NCBI GenBank assembly: GCA_020444275.1
Contig: JAHLLG010000002.1
Location: forward strand, 340,266-404,265
DNA length: 64,000 bases
DNA from: Bacteroidota bacterium
GTDB lineage: Bacteria; Bacteroidota; Bacteroidia; Bacteroidales; UBA12077
Direction of reading: 5' to 3'
The position numbers were made by a program, and so were the translations under genes. The notes beneath the pieces were generated by a model. It had not been told where the DNA came from, made no database searches, and saw nothing but the letters and a program-made list of their open reading frames with translations. Position 1 is the first letter of the stretch, and every line of letters starts with the position of its first letter. Below, piece after piece: positions 19,339 to 28,349 of the stretch.

Positions 19339-20652
19339 ATGAATAGACTAAATATAATTATCATACTTACCGTCATTTTATTTTCATCATGTAAAAGTAG
19401 TACTGAAAATAAGGATAAAACGGAAATGAGTCCTGTAGAAGTAGAATTAATTGAACAGAACGATCATTATCAGCTTTTAGTAAATGGTGAATTGTATTTT
19501 ATTAAAGGCGCCGGTACTGAAATTGATAAAATTCCAATCTTAGCCGAAAGCGGAGCAAATTCTTGTAGAACATGGAGTACGGAAATGCCGGGTTTTACTG
19601 CTGATGAATTTTTAGATTTAGCACATGAACATGGCTTAACTGTAACTATGGGTTTAGATGTTAAAAAAGAAAGGTTGGGATTCGATTATAATGATTCAGT
19701 TGCTGTAAAAAAGCAGTTTGACTATATTAAAAGCGAGGTGATGAAATACAAAGATCATCCCGCACTTATAATTTGGGGAATAGGCAATGAGTTGAATTTA
19801 AACTATTCCAATCCAATGGTTTGGGATGCAGTAAATGATATTGCTAAAATGATTCACGATATTGATCCCAATCATTTAACAACCACCATGTTGGCTGGCA
19901 TTAAAAAAAATGATATAGATGAAATTGCGAAGCGTTGTCCTGATTTGGACTTTATAAGTATTCAGATGTATGGAGATCTTCCCAATTTGCAACAGCGAAT
20001 TAAGGAAAGCGGTTACGATGGTCCTTATTTAGTTACAGAATGGGGAGCCACAGGTCATTGGGAAGTTGCACGAACATCATGGGATACGCCAATTGAGCAA
20101 ACAAGTAGTGAAAAGGCGGAATCTTATATTCATAGATATAAAGTAGCTATCGAGGCTGATTCTATGCATTGTCTCGGTTCATATGTATTTTACTGGGGGC
20201 AGAAGCAGGAAAGAACGCCCACCTGGTATGGTTTATTTACCGAAGATGGTCAACCAACGGAAACCATTGACGCGATGCAGCACCTTTGGACTGGTGAATG
20301 GCCTGATAACAGGGCCCCACGAATGGATTCATTAAGATTGAATGGTTTATCTGCTTTTGAAAATATAAAACTCGATAAATCAGAGAAATATTTTGCCGAA
20401 GTTTATATTCATAATTATGAGAATGATTCATTAGATTGTAGCTGGGAAGTCTTATATGAAAGTACTGATTTAGGCGTAGGTGGTGATCATGAAAGCCGTC
20501 CGCAGAGCCTGGAAGGATTAATTACCAAAAATGGACATTATTCAATTGAATTAACTGCACCAAATGAAACCGGAGCCTTTAGGTTGTTTATTTATGTTAT
20601 GGATGATCAAAACAAAGTGGCTACAGCAAACATTCCTTTTTACGTAAATTAG
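19339..20652 (+). CDS. GH-A clan glycoside hydrolase lipoprotein (GH2-like barrel, possibly GH158)
   Basis: A 437-residue lipoprotein (lipobox FSSC) with a retaining TIM-barrel glycosidase domain at about residues 40-320 and an Ig-like C-terminal domain at about 325-437. The acid/base is probably Glu151 in WGIGNELN and the nucleophile Glu234 in LVTEWGATGHW, the pattern of clan GH-A. The opening NGELYFIKGAG resembles the start of GH2 and GH5 barrels, but the N-terminal jelly-roll of true GH2 enzymes is absent. A barrel plus Ig-like tail in a beta-1,3-glucan locus fits GH158 endo-glucanases, though I cannot confirm the family. It begins 5 bases after the sugar porter. The product is expected to act on laminarin oligosaccharides in the periplasm or on the surface. 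Confidence 0.75.
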   Translation: MNRLNIIIILTVILFSSCKSSTENKDKTEMSPVEVELIEQNDHYQLLVNGELYFIKGAGTEIDKIPILAESGANSCRTWSTEMPGFTADEFLDLAHEHGLTVTMGLDVKKERLGFDYNDSVAVKKQFDYIKSEVMKYKDHPALIIWGIGNELNLNYSNPMVWDAVNDIAKMIHDIDPNHLTTTMLAGIKKNDIDEIAKRCPDLDFISIQMYGDLPNLQQRIKESGYDGPYLVTEWGATGHWEVARTSWDTPIEQTSSEKAESYIHRYKVAIEADSMHCLGSYVFYWGQKQERTPTWYGLFTEDGQPTETIDAMQHLWTGEWPDNRAPRMDSLRLNGLSAFENIKLDKSEKYFAEVYIHNYENDSLDCSWEVLYESTDLGVGGDHESRPQSLEGLITKNGHYSIELTAPNETGAFRLFIYVMDDQNKVATANIPFYVN

Positions 20653-20684
20653 AGTATGCTAATTCTTAAAAATTTTAGTATTGA

Positions 20685-23600
20685 ATGAGTAATAAAAAGA
20701 TATATATTGGAGATACATTATTACATTCTGGCCAAAAAGAAGTAAAAGGTCAGTTTGTTGAAATTGAAGGAGAAAAGTATTATAAAATAAGTAATTATGA
20801 TCAGATGCAAGACTTTTTTATAAGTGTTGTGAGCAATTCTGATCATTGGATGTTTATTTCAAGTAACGGTTCATTAAGCGCAGGTCGAAAAAATAGAGAC
20901 CATGCGCTTTTTCCGTATTATACTGTCGATAAAATTCATGATTATAAAGGAATTACAGGAAGTAGTTCCTGTTTTATTATTCAAATGGAAGATAAAAACT
21001 ATTTGTGGGAACCTTTTACAGAAACATCACATAAATTATATGCTGTAAAAAGAAACATCTACAAAAGTTTTTTTGGGAATCAGCTCATTTTCGAAGAGAT
21101 AAATCAAGATTTGAATGTGACTTTTCTATATAGCTGGTGCAACAGCGAAAAATTTGGATTTATCAAGAAATCTAAACTGATTAATAATGATTCAGAAAAA
21201 AAGGTAATTCAGGTTTTGGATGGTATTCAGAATATTTTACCTGCCGGAATCGATTATAATTTTCAAAACGAATTTAGCAATTTATTAGATGCCTATAAGA
21301 AAAACGAATTAATGGCAGATACTCAACTAGGTTTGTTTACGTTAAGTTCTGTACCTGTGGATAGGGCAGAACCCAGTGAGTCGCTTTATGCCACTACAGT
21401 TTGGAATGCAGGATTGCATAATGCCAAAGTTTTAATCTCAGGTAATCAGATCGATTCGTTTAAAAAAGGGATTGATATTGATACTGAGCTGGATATTAGA
21501 GCAAGACGAGGTGCTTATTTTGTAAATTCTGCGTTACAATTAAAAGCCGGTGAAGAGAAGGATTGGATGTTGGTAGCAGAAATTAACCAGGATAATGCTG
21601 CTGTTTCTGACCTGAATCAATTCCTTCTTGAAACTAAAAATCTTGAAAATATTGTTGAAGAAGATATTAAAGCTGGAACGGAAAGCCTTAGAAAGATTGC
21701 TTCTGTTGCTGACGGAATGCAGGTAACCAATACGCCTTTATGTTATGCACGCCATTATTCAAATACACTGTATAATGCGATGCGGGGTGGCGTATTTGTA
21801 AACAATTATACGATTGATACACAAGATTTCAAAGCGTATTTGTCACAAATAAACAAACTCATTTATACTGATTTTCAACTTTGGTTAAATGATTTGCCTG
21901 CAAAAATATCAAGCACTGAATTAATTCAACTGGCAGAGAAAACAAAAAATACAGATTTATTACGAATAACCTACGAGTATTTGCCATTAACCTTTAGTCG
22001 CAGACATGGAGATCCAAGTCGCCCGTGGAATTTATTTTCCATAGAAACCAAAAATGATGATGGATCGGTAAAATATAATTATGAAGGAAACTGGCGGGAT
22101 ATTTTCCAGAACTGGGAGGCTTTAGCGTATTCTTTCCCTGAGTTTGTTGAAGGAATGATTAGCAAGTTTGTTAACACCTCAACTGCCGATGGTTATAATC
22201 CTTATCGTGTTATGCGCAATGGTATGGACTGGGAAAGTCCTGATCCTGATGACCCCTGGGCATATATCGGATATTGGGGCGATCATCAAATTATTTACCT
22301 GCAAAAGTTATTGGAAGTTTCCAATAATTTTCATCCCGGAAAGTTGGATGAATTGTTGGTAAAAGAGATTTTTACATATGCCAATGTTCCCTATCAGATC
22401 AAACCACACAAAGAGATTATCGAGAATCCGAAGGATACCATTGTTTTTAACCATAAGTTAAACAAACAGATCGTTGCAATGGAAGAGTTGGTTGGTGCCG
22501 ATGCCAAACTGCTGAAAAACTGGGATGTAGATAAAGCGTATAAGGCGAATTTAATGGAGAAAGTGCTTGTAACATTGCTTTCCAAGCTAAGTAACTTTGT
22601 TCCTGAAGCAGGTATTTGGTTAAATACTCAACGTCCTGAATGGAACGATGCAAATAATGCCCTGGTTGGTAACGGAACCTCCATGGTTACGCTTTATTAC
22701 TTAAGAAGATTTTTAACATTTTGGCAAAATAAATTGACAAACACCTCTATCACAGAATTTCAGATTACTCATGAAGTAGCCAGTTTATTCGAAGATATCT
22801 TTAAAACATTTAAGGATTATTTAAGAACTCTGGATAAAGGTTTTATAGATACCGATCGCAAGCAAATTACTGATATGCTTGGAATGGCACACAGTGATTA
22901 TCGTGAAACAATCTATAAAAAGTCGTTTAATGGAAGGAAAAGAAAAATCAGTTTAAATGATTTAGTAGAATTTATTGCAATAAGCTTAGAATATATTGAT
23001 CAATCTATTCAAGCGAATAAACGAGAGGATGGTTTGTATCACGCGTATAATTTAATTTCTATTTCGAGAGATGAAATTACTATTCGCCATTTGTATGAGA
23101 TGCTTGAGGGGCAGGTAGCTGTATTAAGTTCCGGATATTTATCTACTGAAGAAAATTTACATGTGCTCGATGCACTTAAAAATAGTAAAATGTTCAGATC
23201 AGATCAGTATAGTTATATGCTTTATCCCGATCGCGAATTGCCTAAATTTATTGAGAAGAATATCATTCCAGCCAAAAAAGTAAAAGAATCAAAATTATTG
23301 ACCACTCTTTTAGATGATGAAAATCCATTGATTGTAAAAGTTAATAAAACAGGAAAATACTATTTTAACAGCGAGTTCAGAAATGCTGATATATTAGAAC
23401 AGGCTTTGGATAAACTGGATAAAAAGTACAGTTCATTGCTTGAGGAGGAAAAAGATCAAATCTTAAATATTTATGAAGAAATTTTTGATCATCAGTCATT
23501 TACCGGTAGATCAGGAACTTTTTATGGTTACGAAGGATTAGGTTCTATATACTGGCACATGGTATCGAAACTTTTATTAGCAACACAGGAATGCTATTTT

Positions 23601-24152
23601 AAAGCAGTAGATGAAGGCGCTGATGAAAATATTCTGGGCAGATTAAAAGAACACTATTACGAAATAAAAGCAGGCATTGGACTTTACAAGTCTCCTGATT
23701 TATATGGAGCTTTTCCAACCGATGCTTATTCGCACACACCGGGGAAATCAGGTGTAAAGCAACCCGGGTTAACCGGCCAGGTAAAAGAAGATGTAATTTC
23801 ACGATTAGGTGAATTAGGAATCAGAATCAAAAATGGTGAGATTTTATTTGACACTTCACTGTTAAATCATAAAGAAATTCTATCAGATCAGGCTGATTTT
23901 GAGTTTTATACAATGGATGGTAATTTGAGAAGAATATCGTTGGAACAAAAACAGTTGGCGTTAACCTTTTGCCAGGTTCCGATTGTATATACTGATGCAA
24001 AAGAAGATCATATTATCATCACCTTTACAAATCACGAACAGATAACCATCCCGGGAAATACGTTGACCAAAGAGATCAGCGAACAAATTTTTAAGCGTAA
24101 TGGAGAAATTAAACAGCTCGATGTGCTGAAAAATAACCTTAATGGTAATTAA
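20685..24152 (+). CDS. Large cytoplasmic beta-1,3-glucan phosphorylase, probably GH149
   Basis: A 1155-residue protein without signal peptide or membrane segment. The central (alpha/alpha)6-type region contains RRHGDPSRPWN, GNWRDIFQNWEALA and RNGMDWESPDPDDPW. These resemble the catalytic and phosphate-binding segments of the inverting phosphorylases related to GH94. The length, much greater than GH94, and the company of GH16, GH17 and GH3 point to GH149 (beta-1,3-oligoglucan phosphorylase) or less likely GH161. The expected reaction is phosphorolysis of imported beta-1,3-gluco-oligosaccharides to alpha-glucose 1-phosphate, saving ATP. Such genes are often annotated as hypothetical. The activity is inferred from motifs and context, and the catalytic aspartate is not assigned with certainty. 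Confidence 0.78.
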   Translation: MSNKKIYIGDTLLHSGQKEVKGQFVEIEGEKYYKISNYDQMQDFFISVVSNSDHWMFISSNGSLSAGRKNRDHALFPYYTVDKIHDYKGITGSSSCFIIQMEDKNYLWEPFTETSHKLYAVKRNIYKSFFGNQLIFEEINQDLNVTFLYSWCNSEKFGFIKKSKLINNDSEKKVIQVLDGIQNILPAGIDYNFQNEFSNLLDAYKKNELMADTQLGLFTLSSVPVDRAEPSESLYATTVWNAGLHNAKVLISGNQIDSFKKGIDIDTELDIRARRGAYFVNSALQLKAGEEKDWMLVAEINQDNAAVSDLNQFLLETKNLENIVEEDIKAGTESLRKIASVADGMQVTNTPLCYARHYSNTLYNAMRGGVFVNNYTIDTQDFKAYLSQINKLIYTDFQLWLNDLPAKISSTELIQLAEKTKNTDLLRITYEYLPLTFSRRHGDPSRPWNLFSIETKNDDGSVKYNYEGNWRDIFQNWEALAYSFPEFVEGMISKFVNTSTADGYNPYRVMRNGMDWESPDPDDPWAYIGYWGDHQIIYLQKLLEVSNNFHPGKLDELLVKEIFTYANVPYQIKPHKEIIENPKDTIVFNHKLNKQIVAMEELVGADAKLLKNWDVDKAYKANLMEKVLVTLLSKLSNFVPEAGIWLNTQRPEWNDANNALVGNGTSMVTLYYLRRFLTFWQNKLTNTSITEFQITHEVASLFEDIFKTFKDYLRTLDKGFIDTDRKQITDMLGMAHSDYRETIYKKSFNGRKRKISLNDLVEFIAISLEYIDQSIQANKREDGLYHAYNLISISRDEITIRHLYEMLEGQVAVLSSGYLSTEENLHVLDALKNSKMFRSDQYSYMLYPDRELPKFIEKNIIPAKKVKESKLLTTLLDDENPLIVKVNKTGKYYFNSEFRNADILEQALDKLDKKYSSLLEEEKDQILNIYEEIFDHQSFTGRSGTFYGYEGLGSIYWHMVSKLLLATQECYFKAVDEGADENILGRLKEHYYEIKAGIGLYKSPDLYGAFPTDAYSHTPGKSGVKQPGLTGQVKEDVISRLGELGIRIKNGEILFDTSLLNHKEILSDQADFEFYTMDGNLRRISLEQKQLALTFCQVPIVYTDAKEDHIIITFTNHEQITIPGNTLTKEISEQIFKRNGEIKQLDVLKNNLNGN

Positions 24153-24164
24153 AACTTTGCTCAG

Positions 24165-25229
24165 ATGAAACGATTTCAATTAAACATTTCCATAGTATTT
24201 ATATTAGCAAGCATAGTTGCTTGCAATCCTTCAAAAACTGAAGATAATACAAGTACACAAATCAATACTTTACAGCAAAAAAAGGAAGATTTGTTAGGTG
24301 GAGTTTCGAAAGCAGTGTGTTATTCCGGCTTTAGATCGGGCCAACACCCGGATAGAGGTGATGGAGCCGTAAATCCAACTTATGGTCAGGTGTTGGAAGA
24401 TCTTCAGATTCTTTCTCATAATTCGAATTTCAAGCTCATCCGTGTTTATGATAGCGGGGAAAATTCTGAAATGGTTTTGAAAGTGATTAAAGAAAATAAC
24501 ATCGATATTAAAGTGTTGTTGGGAATATGGTTACAAGCAGAGTTAAGCAATCATGAAACCTGCGAATGGTTGACAGAGCCAATTTCTGAAGAAACATTGA
24601 GAATAAATAAAAATCTTAATCAGGAAGAAATTATAAAGGGTATTGGTTTGGCTAATTTATATCCTGAAATAGTAGTAGCAGTTAATGTAGGCAACGAAGC
24701 CTTAGTTGATTGGAATGATCATAAGGTAGATGTTGATACGATTATTTCCTATGTAAAACAGGTAAAATCAGTAATTAATCAACCGGTTACAGTAGCGGAT
24801 AATTATAAATGGTGGGCCGATCATGGCACCGAATTAGCCAAAGTTTGCGATTTTGTTTCTATCCATACGTATCCGGTCTGGGAAGGAAAAGATATTAACG
24901 AAGGCATGTCGTACACTATTGAAAATATGGAAGAAGTACGAAAAGCTTTACCTAACTCACAACTGGTAATTACCGAAGCAGGCTGGGCTACCATTGCATC
25001 TGAATTCGGAGAAAGAGCAAGTGAAGAAAAGCAGATGCAATACTACAACGAAATAATGGATTGGGCTAAAAAAATGAATATTACAACCTTTTTCTTCGAG
25101 GCATTTGATGAGGATTGGAAAGGAGATCCAAACAATCCGTTAGGTGCAGAAAAACACTGGGGTTTATTTACAGTCGATAGAAAGCCGAAAAAGGTAATGC
25201 ATAATCTTTATCCACACTTAACAGAATAA
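24165..25229 (+). CDS. GH17 beta-1,3-glucanase lipoprotein
   Basis: A 354-residue GH17 enzyme, a retaining beta-1,3-glucan hydrolase (or transglycosylase) with a compact TIM barrel. The signal peptide ends in the lipobox SIVAC. The acid/base is Glu178 in VNVGNEAL and the nucleophile is Glu271 in VITEAGW, both exact family signatures. GFRSGQHPDRGDGAVNP near the N-terminus and FFFEAFDEDWKG near the end match the group of bacterial GH17 proteins found in laminarin loci. It starts 13 bases after the phosphorylase gene. It likely shortens debranched oligosaccharides delivered by SusCD. Confidence 0.93.
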   Translation: MKRFQLNISIVFILASIVACNPSKTEDNTSTQINTLQQKKEDLLGGVSKAVCYSGFRSGQHPDRGDGAVNPTYGQVLEDLQILSHNSNFKLIRVYDSGENSEMVLKVIKENNIDIKVLLGIWLQAELSNHETCEWLTEPISEETLRINKNLNQEEIIKGIGLANLYPEIVVAVNVGNEALVDWNDHKVDVDTIISYVKQVKSVINQPVTVADNYKWWADHGTELAKVCDFVSIHTYPVWEGKDINEGMSYTIENMEEVRKALPNSQLVITEAGWATIASEFGERASEEKQMQYYNEIMDWAKKMNITTFFFEAFDEDWKGDPNNPLGAEKHWGLFTVDRKPKKVMHNLYPHLTE

Positions 25230-25232
25230 AAA

Positions 25233-26582
25233 ATGAGTAAAATAGGAACGAAGTTATCAATAAAAGAAAAACTAGGTTACGGATTGGGCGATACTGCTTC
25301 TCACTTTGTTTGGGATATGGTAGGTTTCTGGATACTTATTTTTTATACCGATACATTTGGGATTTCTGCAGCAGCAGCCGGAACGATTATGCTCATTGCC
25401 CGTTTTTGGGATATGATAAGCGATCCGATCATGGGAATTATTTCGGATAGAACGAAAACACGCTGGGGAAAGTTCCGACCTTATATTTTATGGATGGCTT
25501 TACCTTATAGTATTTTGGCGATTTTAACCTTTACTACACCTGATTTTGAATATACTGGAAAAATAATCTGGGCAGGAACAACCTACTTTTTGTTGATGAC
25601 CGTTTTCACAGCTATTAATTTGCCCTATTCATCATTAGGTGCGGTAATGACAGCAGATTCTTATGAGCGAGCAGGATTAAATTCATACCGGTTTATATTT
25701 GCATTTGCTGGCCAGCTAATTGTTTCCGGAACAGCACTAACACTTGCAAAATTCTTTGGTAATGGAAATGATGCTAAGGGATACCAAATAACCTTGGTTC
25801 TCTTTTCAGTAATCAGCTTTATTCTATTCATGATCACATTTAGTTCTACAAAAGAGAGGGTTCTTCCTCCTAATGAACAGCAGAAAGATTTAAAAGAAGA
25901 TTTAAAAAATCTGTTTAAAAATCGACCATGGGTAATCCTGTTTTTTGTTGGTATTATTTCGTTCATAATGTTCGCTGTTCAGAATCTTTCTATTGCCTAC
26001 TATTTTAAGTATTATGTTGGAAAAGCAGAAAGTGTTCAATTGTTTAATGTAATTGGTACTATAGCTTTAATTGTTGCAATTCCTTTTTCAAAAGGATTAG
26101 CACAAAGATTCGGAAAGAAAAATGTTTTTCTCGCAAGTTCTTTGATTTCGGGATTATTCTTTATGCTACTGTATATTCCAGGTGAAAAAGACATCATATC
26201 CATTTATGTTTTGAATATTCTTGCAAAAATGTCGTACGCTCCTGCGGTACCTTTACTTTGGACTATGTTAGCCGATACAGCCGATTATTCAGAATGGAAA
26301 AGTGGAAGAAGAGCAACTGGTCTGGTATTTTCTGCAGCAACTTTTGCGCAAAAAGCAGGCTGGGGAATAGGAGGAGCCTTGGCAGGATGGCTGCTTGTAT
26401 TATTCAATTTTGTTCCAAATGTAGAGCAAACTCCTACAGCAATTACCGGAATTAAACTAATGATATCAGTTATTCCAGGCATTCTATACATGACATGTGC
26501 CATTTTCTTATTTTTCTATACTATTGATAAGCAAACGTGTGAAGTAATGCAGCACGATTTGGAAAAAAGAAGAGAAGAATAA
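25233..26582 (+). CDS. GPH-family cation:sugar symporter (MelB-like)
   Basis: A 449-residue inner-membrane transporter of the glycoside-pentoside-hexuronide family with twelve helices. The diagnostic N-terminal segment has YGLGDTASHFVWD, FWDMISDPIMGIISDRT and TRWGKFRPYILW. The acidic residues in helices 2 and 4 that bind cation in MelB are present (DMISDPIMG). GPH members import glycosides and oligosaccharides with Na+ or H+, so this is the best candidate for bringing laminaribiose or longer chains to the cytoplasmic phosphorylase. It lies 3 bases after the GH17 gene. Confidence 0.9.
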   Translation: MSKIGTKLSIKEKLGYGLGDTASHFVWDMVGFWILIFYTDTFGISAAAAGTIMLIARFWDMISDPIMGIISDRTKTRWGKFRPYILWMALPYSILAILTFTTPDFEYTGKIIWAGTTYFLLMTVFTAINLPYSSLGAVMTADSYERAGLNSYRFIFAFAGQLIVSGTALTLAKFFGNGNDAKGYQITLVLFSVISFILFMITFSSTKERVLPPNEQQKDLKEDLKNLFKNRPWVILFFVGIISFIMFAVQNLSIAYYFKYYVGKAESVQLFNVIGTIALIVAIPFSKGLAQRFGKKNVFLASSLISGLFFMLLYIPGEKDIISIYVLNILAKMSYAPAVPLLWTMLADTADYSEWKSGRRATGLVFSAATFAQKAGWGIGGALAGWLLVLFNFVPNVEQTPTAITGIKLMISVIPGILYMTCAIFLFFYTIDKQTCEVMQHDLEKRREE

Positions 26583-26643
26583 AATAAACTTAATTTTTGC
26601 CGGGAAGCTTAGTTTGGAGTAAACATAATAAATTGAAAATCAT

Positions 26644-26651
26644 TATATTTG
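26644..26651 (+). promoter_or_regulatory. Candidate internal -7 element before the SSS transporter
   Basis: TATATTTG matches the Bacteroidota -7 consensus exactly. It lies in the only gap of about 110 bases within the distal operon, 41 bases before the start codon. No TTG is found at the normal spacing, so an internal promoter is possible but unproven. Confidence 0.3.
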
Positions 26652-26691
26652 ATTATGTAAGTTTGTTGTTAACTGTTTAAATCTTTTAATC

Positions 26692-28335
26692 ATGAACCAG
26701 AATTTTGCTACCATCGATTTTATCATATTTGGAATATACGCTATTGTAATTATCGGAGTAGGTCTGTTTGTTTCCAGAACAAAGAAAGGAACTGAAAAAA
26801 CTGCCGAAGATTATTTTCTTGCAGGAAAAGCTCTACCATGGTGGGCAATTGGAGCATCTTTAATTGCAGCAAACATTTCGGCAGAACAGTTTATTGGGAT
26901 GTCGGGCTCGGGATTTGCAGTGGGGCTGGCTATAGCTTCCTACGAATGGATGGCTGCCATAACCTTAATAATTGTAGGTAAATATTTTCTTCCAATTTTC
27001 ATCCGGCAGGGATTATATACGATCCCGCAATTTGTCGAGAAACGATTCAACACTTCACTAAAGACCATACTAGCCGTTTTCTGGATCTCACTGTTTATTT
27101 TTGTTAACCTTACTTCGGTTCTTTATTTGGGCGCAAAGGCTTTAGATACAATACTTGGCGTGGGCGATGGTACAACCATAATTCCGTTTATGTTAGGATT
27201 AGCCCTTTTTGCGGCAGCATATTCTGTTTGGGGAGGTTTATCAGCTGTGGCATGGACGGATGTTATTCAAGTAGTTTTGCTGGTTGCCGGAGGATTAGTG
27301 ACAACTTTTATTGCATTACATCATGTTACTCCTGAAGGTGGCATATTTAATGGTTTTGCTCATATTTATGATGTTGCTCAGGATAAATTTCATATGATCA
27401 TTAAAAGAGACAATCCAGAGTTCTCAAATTTGCCTGGAATTGCTGTGTTAATTGGTGGTATGTGGGTTGCGAATCTGTATTACTGGGGTTTTAACCAATA
27501 TATTGTACAACGGGCATTAGCTGCAAAATCGTTACAGGAAGCACAAAGAGGAATTGCATTTGCAGCCTTTTTAAAGCTGTTAATTCCGTTAATCGTTGTA
27601 ATTCCGGGTATTGTTGCTTACGTAATGTATACACAACATGATGGTACAACGGTAATTGAAGGCGTATCCAGCGTTTTTCAAAAATCAAGTGGTGCCATAG
27701 ACTACGATAGAGCCTATCCATGGTTAATTGGCACATTTATACCTTCTGGCCTTAAAGGATTGGTAGTTGCCGCTTTATCAGCAGCTATTGTTTCATCACT
27801 GGCATCCATGCTGAACTCAACTGCTACAATTTTTACCATGGATATTTATAAACCCTATTTCAATAAAAATGCTGATAACAAGCAATTAGTAACCGTCGGT
27901 AGGGTTGCCGTATTAGTAGCATTAGCACTGGCAGTTTCGGTAGCAAACTCTTTAGGTTCAATACCTCAAATGTTTCAGTATATTCAGGAGTACACCGGGC
28001 TTGTGAGTCCTGGAATTCTTGGTGTATTTTTGATGGGATTATTCTGGAAGAAGACTTCGGTTAAAGGAGCTATAGCAGGAATTTTGTCATCTATTCCGGT
28101 AGCTTTAATCTTAAAATTTTTACCTATTTCTATGCCATTTCTGGATCAAATGTTATATACACTGCTCATTACCATAGTTATAATCATGGGTGTTTCACTA
28201 AGAAGTGGAAAGTTGGACGATGATCCAAAAGCAATACCATTGCATGGAGTAAATTTCATTACAGGTAAGCGATTTAATATCAGTGCATATATTCTGCTGG
28301 TTATATTGGTGATTTTGTATACAGTTTTCTGGTAA
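26692..28335 (+). CDS. Sodium:solute symporter (SGLT-like)
   Basis: A 547-residue SSS-family Na+-coupled transporter with about fourteen helices. Recognisable segments are DYFLAGKALPWWAIGASLIAAN near helix 2, AAAYSVWGGLSAVAWTD, and AALSAAIVSSLASMLNSTATIF, which carries the serine-rich Na2-site region. IYKPYF precedes helix 9. SGLT-like members of Bacteroidota import hexoses or modified sugars. It is the third inner-membrane sugar importer in the locus and is paired with the oxidoreductase gene that starts 14 bases downstream, which suggests the two share a substrate. The substrate is unknown. Confidence 0.9.
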   Translation: MNQNFATIDFIIFGIYAIVIIGVGLFVSRTKKGTEKTAEDYFLAGKALPWWAIGASLIAANISAEQFIGMSGSGFAVGLAIASYEWMAAITLIIVGKYFLPIFIRQGLYTIPQFVEKRFNTSLKTILAVFWISLFIFVNLTSVLYLGAKALDTILGVGDGTTIIPFMLGLALFAAAYSVWGGLSAVAWTDVIQVVLLVAGGLVTTFIALHHVTPEGGIFNGFAHIYDVAQDKFHMIIKRDNPEFSNLPGIAVLIGGMWVANLYYWGFNQYIVQRALAAKSLQEAQRGIAFAAFLKLLIPLIVVIPGIVAYVMYTQHDGTTVIEGVSSVFQKSSGAIDYDRAYPWLIGTFIPSGLKGLVVAALSAAIVSSLASMLNSTATIFTMDIYKPYFNKNADNKQLVTVGRVAVLVALALAVSVANSLGSIPQMFQYIQEYTGLVSPGILGVFLMGLFWKKTSVKGAIAGILSSIPVALILKFLPISMPFLDQMLYTLLITIVIIMGVSLRSGKLDDDPKAIPLHGVNFITGKRFNISAYILLVILVILYTVFW

Positions 28336-28349
28336 ATAAGAAAGTATAA

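Noticed and set aside
20653..20684. Small hairpin AATTAG/CTAATT after the GH-A gene
   Set aside because: Six AT-rich base pairs without a proper T-run; too weak to call a terminator within the operon.
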